Source: Pedobacter ginsengisoli (lineage in GTDB: Bacteria > Bacteroidota > Bacteroidia > Sphingobacteriales > Sphingobacteriaceae). Taken from it: 64,000 bases of DNA. The notes under the pieces were generated by a model. That model was not told the origin of the DNA, ran no database searches, and saw only the letters and a list, made by a program, of their open reading frames with translations. Shown piece by piece: positions 60,711 to 64,000 of this stretch (its first letter is position 1; each line of letters begins with the position of its first letter). The stretch lies in contig NZ_JASSYX010000003.1 of assembly GCF_030244015.1 (NCBI RefSeq), forward strand, positions 248,001-312,000, read 5' to 3'. The translations under genes and the position numbers were made by a program.

Positions 60711-62108
60711 TTAATCATTTGGCGGTGCAATAAAAGTGGTTTCAAATCTACCTGCAATTTTTTTCTGAGAAATCAGTGAAAAGCTGATCCTGGTCTTATA
60801 CTGTTTTACAGCATCTTGTGGCATGACTACAAAAAAGGTAATCTTTGTGCTTGCCCCATATCTGATCACCGCTGATTTTTGGACATACTGGATTTTTAAC
60901 CTGCGGTCATCTGCGGTCAGTTCAAACCTGATATCTTTTCCGCTCTTATTTATAAGTTCGGCAGTATAGAGGTTACTTACCGTATGGTCCTTGTCCCGAA
61001 ACTGATACAGAGTGCCGCTTGCGCGCAAGACAGTAGTTTCTATTGGTGTTCGACGAATCAACAAAAATGACATCAGGCTCAACAGTATCAGCAATACGGC
61101 AGAATAACCGTACATTTTCCTGCTGATCCTAAATGGAGCATTGTTTTTAATCTGACTTTCTGATTTGAAACCAATGAGTCGCAATGGTCTGTTGACCCTG
61201 GTCATCACCATGTCGCAGGCATCGATGCACGCGGTACAATTTACACATTCCAATTGTGTCCCATTTCTGATGTCTATTCCCGTGGGACATACGTGTACAC
61301 AGAGTTTACAGTCTATACAATCTCCATGCTGGTTTTCCAGTTCTCTGCTGATCTTATTGCGCGGTTCACCACGCTTGTAGTCATAAGCAACGATAATACT
61401 TTCATCGTCCAGCAATACACCTTGCAAACGTCCGTAAGGGCATATGACCGTGCAGACGAGTTCCCGGACCCTGGAAAACACGATATAAAACGCGAATGAA
61501 AACACCCAGATAGATATGAAGCCAGACACATGCTGTCTTACTGGTTCCGTAATGATCTGCACCAGTGTCCCGGAACCAATAATGTAAGCCAGGAAGATGT
61601 TGGCGATCAAAAAAGAAATCAGGAAAAACAAGCTGTGCTTTAAAGTTTTTTTGAAGAATTTTGAAGTAGTCAGCGGTCCTTCATCTAGTTTCTTCTGGTG
61701 AAGATGATCGCCCTCAATCCAATTCTCAATCTTGCGGAATACCATTTCCAAAAATATGGTCTGCGGACAGATCCATCCGCAAAACACCCTGCCAAAAATC
61801 ACGGTGAAAAGCACAATGAATACCAAAAAAATAAGCAGGGCCAATGCAAAAAGGTAAAAGTCCTGCGGCCAGAAGATCAAGCCAAAAAAAACAAATTTTC
61901 TTTCCAGTACATTGAACAGGACGAGCTGTTCGCCCTTTAATTTTATAAAAGGAGCTGAAAACAGCAATAAAAGCAGAAAATAGCTTAAGATAGAACGGTA
62001 TTTGTAAAGTTTGCCTTTTATGATCCTGGGATAGATCCATTTGCGCTTGCCGCCGTCGTCAGTAAGTGTTGAAAGCTGGTCCCTGAAATGTGCTGGTGTC
62101 TGTGACAT
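60711..62108 (-). CDS. ccoG: Cytochrome oxidase accessory protein CcoG (FixG/RdxA)
   Basis: A 465-aa membrane protein with about five helices. It has two 4Fe-4S motifs, CIDCKLCVHVCPTGIDI and CVNCTACIDACD, and an FGRVFCGWICPQTIFLE segment. The C-terminal periplasmic domain is Ig-like. CcoG is a cupric reductase needed for cbb3 assembly. It lies 2 bases downstream of ccoP. Confidence 0.94.
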   Translation of the reverse strand: MSQTPAHFRDQLSTLTDDGGKRKWIYPRIIKGKLYKYRSILSYFLLLLLFSAPFIKLKGEQLVLFNVLERKFVFFGLIFWPQDFYLFALALLIFLVFIVLFTVIFGRVFCGWICPQTIFLEMVFRKIENWIEGDHLHQKKLDEGPLTTSKFFKKTLKHSLFFLISFLIANIFLAYIIGSGTLVQIITEPVRQHVSGFISIWVFSFAFYIVFSRVRELVCTVICPYGRLQGVLLDDESIIVAYDYKRGEPRNKISRELENQHGDCIDCKLCVHVCPTGIDIRNGTQLECVNCTACIDACDMVMTRVNRPLRLIGFKSESQIKNNAPFRISRKMYGYSAVLLILLSLMSFLLIRRTPIETTVLRASGTLYQFRDKDHTVSNLYTAELINKSGKDIRFELTADDRRLKIQYVQKSAVIRYGASTKITFFVVMPQDAVKQYKTRISFSLISQKKIAGRFETTFIAPPND

Positions 62109-62110
62109 TT

Positions 62111-62905
62111 TTATAATTTGTTACCCTGCGGCGCTTTTGCGCCGGCAGGTTTAGTTCCCTGCAGTGACAAAATGTAGTTTGACAGTTCAGAAATCTGTTT
62201 TGGTCTCAATGTTTTTTCCCATGCTATCATTCCTTTTTCAGGAACTCCATATTTAATGGTCTTGAAGATGTCACTTATAGTACCTCCATGAAGCCAGTAC
62301 TCGTCTGTGAGATTGGGGCCAACCAAACCTTCTGCATGTTCACCATGACAAGGTGTGCAGGCACCTTTAAATATTGCCGCGCCAGACTGCAGCACTGCCG
62401 GTTCTTTCGATAGTGTTACATTGTTTTCGTTAACCTTTGCTGATGCATTGCCGGGTTTCAGGAGCATGGCAGTTTTGGCTTCATCAGCTTGTTTAAGCTC
62501 TACTGCATATTCTTCATCCTGCAGCATTCCAATACCAAATACATGATAGCTTAACAGGTATACCATCGCAAAGATGACTGTTCCGTAAAACAGGACCATA
62601 AACCAGGCCGGTGTGGGGTTATCCAGTTCTGCTATCCCATCGAAAGTGTGTTCCATGACCAGGTCTTTCTCCTCGGAGATCGGCTTCAAACCCATCAATT
62701 TGGTCCAGAGAGCAGGTTTTTTGGGTTTTTCAGCTTCGGCTCTTTCTGCTGCCAGCCGGGCTGCTTCCTTTTCTTCTGCGGTTGCAAAAGGGCGCGGATA
62801 CATTGACTCCTGCACATAAATCCTGATCACTTTCAAAATCAGCAGGGAAACTGCTAATACCACAATAACTGCGATCAGCAAAACGCCTATAAATATGTCT
62901 GTCAT
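62111..62905 (-). CDS. ccoP: cbb3 oxidase subunit CcoP, single-haem form
   Basis: A 264-aa protein with two membrane helices (about residues 5-28 and 101-122), an N-terminal CcoP domain (HTFDGIAELDNPTPAWFMVLFY) and one cytochrome c domain with CTPCH at residues 183-187. Proteobacterial CcoP usually has two haem motifs; only one is present here. It passes electrons to the catalytic subunit. Its start overlaps the ccoQ-like stop by 4 bases. Confidence 0.92.
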   Translation of the reverse strand: MTDIFIGVLLIAVIVVLAVSLLILKVIRIYVQESMYPRPFATAEEKEAARLAAERAEAEKPKKPALWTKLMGLKPISEEKDLVMEHTFDGIAELDNPTPAWFMVLFYGTVIFAMVYLLSYHVFGIGMLQDEEYAVELKQADEAKTAMLLKPGNASAKVNENNVTLSKEPAVLQSGAAIFKGACTPCHGEHAEGLVGPNLTDEYWLHGGTISDIFKTIKYGVPEKGMIAWEKTLRPKQISELSNYILSLQGTKPAGAKAPQGNKL

Positions 62906-63069
62906 AGCCGGTCTTCTGTTAGGGGTAATTCACTCATGTATTTGATCTGATCCTTCTTCATCATGAACAGCAACACGGTTACTATCACGAAAAAGATCAT
63001 AAAAATGGCAAGGGAGGTGATCAGGTATACCTGGCTGCCATTTACCTCATTTAAAAATTGCTTAAACAT
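62902..63069 (-). CDS. Small CcoQ-like membrane protein
   Basis: A 55-aa protein (start MFKQFLNEVNGSQVYLI, end LPLTEDRL) with one membrane helix (about residues 16-38) and a basic KKDQIKY stretch after it. It sits between the CcoNO and CcoP genes in the place of ccoQ/fixQ, and its stop overlaps the ccoP start (ATGA). The position and topology support CcoQ; the sequence is too short for a stronger claim. Confidence 0.75.
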   Translation of the reverse strand: MFKQFLNEVNGSQVYLITSLAIFMIFFVIVTVLLFMMKKDQIKYMSELPLTEDRL

Positions 63070-63087
63070 CTTTTATATTTTTAAGTA

Positions 63088-64000
63088 TTACTTTGCTTTA
63101 ATGTCGGTTCCTAATCTTTGCAGATAGGCGATGATGGCGATGATCTCTTTGTCGCTTTTTACCTTAACCCTGTTAGCCTCCAGGTCGGCTGCTATCGTCC
63201 TGGCCTGCTTTTGGAGATCAGCATTTGCCTGCTTTTCATACCCCGCTTCATACGGCACTCCCAAGCTGCGCATGGCATTAATCTTAGATGCTGTGGTTGT
63301 GGTGTCGAGCTTTTGGCTGATCAGCCATTCGTAAGGAGGCATGATGCTTCCAGGCGACATGGTCTCTGGGTCCATTAAGTGATTGAAATGCCAGGCATTA
63401 GAGTATTTGGCTCCTTCTCTGGCCAGATCTGGGCCAGTCCGTTTGGAGCCCCATAAATGCGGATGGTCATAAACAAACTCACCGGCCTTGCTGTATTCCC
63501 CGTAACGTTCAGTTTCAGAGCGGAATGGACGTACCATCTGAGAATGGCAGTTGACACATCCTTCCCTGATGTACAGATCACGCCCCTGTAGTTCCAAAGC
63601 AGAATACGGTTTCACACTACTGATTGTAGGGATATTTGATTTGATGGTAAAAGTGGGCATCATTTCCACCATGCCACCTATAAGGATTACGACGAGTGAT
63701 AGCACCATAAATATGAACGGCTTGCGTTCGAGCATCCGGTGAACCTTTTTATCCGACCCGACAGGCTGATAGCCCGGTTCCAGGGCCAGTGCTTCAGCGG
63801 GTTCGTTGGCCAGAAGCTTGCCCCGGTTCACTGTTTTGATCAGGTTGTAGGTCATGACCAATACTCCTGCGAGATACAACACGCCACCAGCTGAGCGAAG
63901 CATGTACATCGGGATGATCTGGATCACCGTTTCCAGAAAGTTAGGATAGCGGAGCATCCCTTCTTCTGTGAAATCTTTCCACATCATTCCCTGAGTGAAA
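63088..64000 (-). CDS. cbb3 oxidase CcoN-CcoO fusion, 3' part (runs off right edge)
   Basis: The last 304 codons of a longer frame that stays open to the window edge. The first residues visible, QGMMWKDFTEEGMLRYPNFLETV, and the helix LRSAGGVLYLAGVLVMTYNL match the C-terminus of CcoN. These continue without a stop into CcoO (helix PFIFMVLSLVVILIGGMVEM, then the haem motif CVNCH and SQMVRPF). Fused CcoNO subunits are known in Bacteroidota. The subunits reduce O2 with high affinity. The 5' part with the haem-copper centre is outside the window. Confidence 0.9.
   Translation of the reverse strand, partial: FTQGMMWKDFTEEGMLRYPNFLETVIQIIPMYMLRSAGGVLYLAGVLVMTYNLIKTVNRGKLLANEPAEALALEPGYQPVGSDKKVHRMLERKPFIFMVLSLVVILIGGMVEMMPTFTIKSNIPTISSVKPYSALELQGRDLYIREGCVNCHSQMVRPFRSETERYGEYSKAGEFVYDHPHLWGSKRTGPDLAREGAKYSNAWHFNHLMDPETMSPGSIMPPYEWLISQKLDTTTTASKINAMRSLGVPYEAGYEKQANADLQKQARTIAADLEANRVKVKSDKEIIAIIAYLQRLGTDIKAK

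Noticed and set aside
1-64000. tRNA, rRNA, CRISPR or prophage features
   Set aside because: Reading the gaps on both strands showed no cloverleaf, no regularly spaced repeats with unique spacers and no phage structural genes. A covariance-model scan would be needed to exclude a diverged RNA.

Overview
The window reads as chromosomal DNA of a Bacteroidota bacterium, most likely a Sphingobacteriaceae (Pedobacter-like) species. This rests on TAnnTTTG-type -7 promoter elements, few Shine-Dalgarno sequences, an exonuclease-DnaE fusion, a fused CcoN-CcoO oxidase subunit, DUF2807 and HTTM proteins and ECF sigma/anti-sigma gene sets. It is an inference from gene content. I found no rRNA, tRNA, CRISPR array, intact insertion sequence or prophage.

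Region 1 (1-24275) is mostly housekeeping and general metabolism. It holds the 5' part of a GH106 rhamnosidase, a 750-base gap with an unusual 11-bp-periodic repeat, a catalytic/non-catalytic M16 peptidase pair, a split transketolase, an ECF sigma/membrane-protein/Spy-like trio, a class III aminotransferase, a DUF58 protein, thioredoxin, DnaE with a built-in proofreading domain, a lipocalin, malate dehydrogenase with a retropepsin-like protein, a DinB-like protein, a beta-helix protein, a PQQ-type sugar dehydrogenase, a DUF2807 lipoprotein, a DHFR-like reductase and an MFS carrier.

Region 2 (24260-31777, all minus strand) is an accessory block. One operon encodes an ECF sigma factor, a membrane anti-sigma-like TPR protein, a cytoplasmic-looking subtilisin-like protease and a membrane-anchored TPR-CHAT (caspase-like) protein. 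Just downstream are a small secreted protein, a single-pass membrane protein and an HTTM (vitamin K carboxylase-like) membrane protein.

Region 3 (31928-46762) is a nitrogen-oxide island: nosZ (Sec-type), a cytochrome c, a membrane-NosL fusion, nosD, nosF, nosY and a hemerythrin; two oxidase-subunit-I-like membrane proteins; the di-iron repair protein Ric/ScdA fused to DUF2249; a quinol NO reductase (norB) followed by a DUF2249 protein and a SufT-like protein; and a Crp/Fnr regulator. No nitrite or nitrate reductase lies in the window, so the visible route is NO to N2O to N2.

Region 4 (46947-64000) is a low-oxygen set: universal stress protein, alcohol dehydrogenase and CoA-transferase; an outer-membrane barrel, two YceI proteins and a Cys-rich 596-aa protein of unknown function; a FixL-like haem-PAS kinase next to a receiver-Crp hybrid; a truncated hydroxyacid-dehydrogenase-like protein plus hemN; and the cbb3 oxidase set (ccoNO fusion, a small ccoQ-like gene, ccoP, ccoG, fixH, a SafE-like protein).

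Regions 3 and 4 are tied together by operators with a TGA-N6-TCA core. At norB, ric, crp and ldh-like/hemN the operator centre lies exactly 36.5 bp from the end of a TAnnTTTG-like box; at the fixL-like gene and one yceI gene it lies exactly 58.5 bp away. This points to one oxygen/NO-responsive Crp/Fnr regulon, probably governed by the Crp/Fnr protein at 46084-46680, the receiver-Crp hybrid at 56635-57693, or both.
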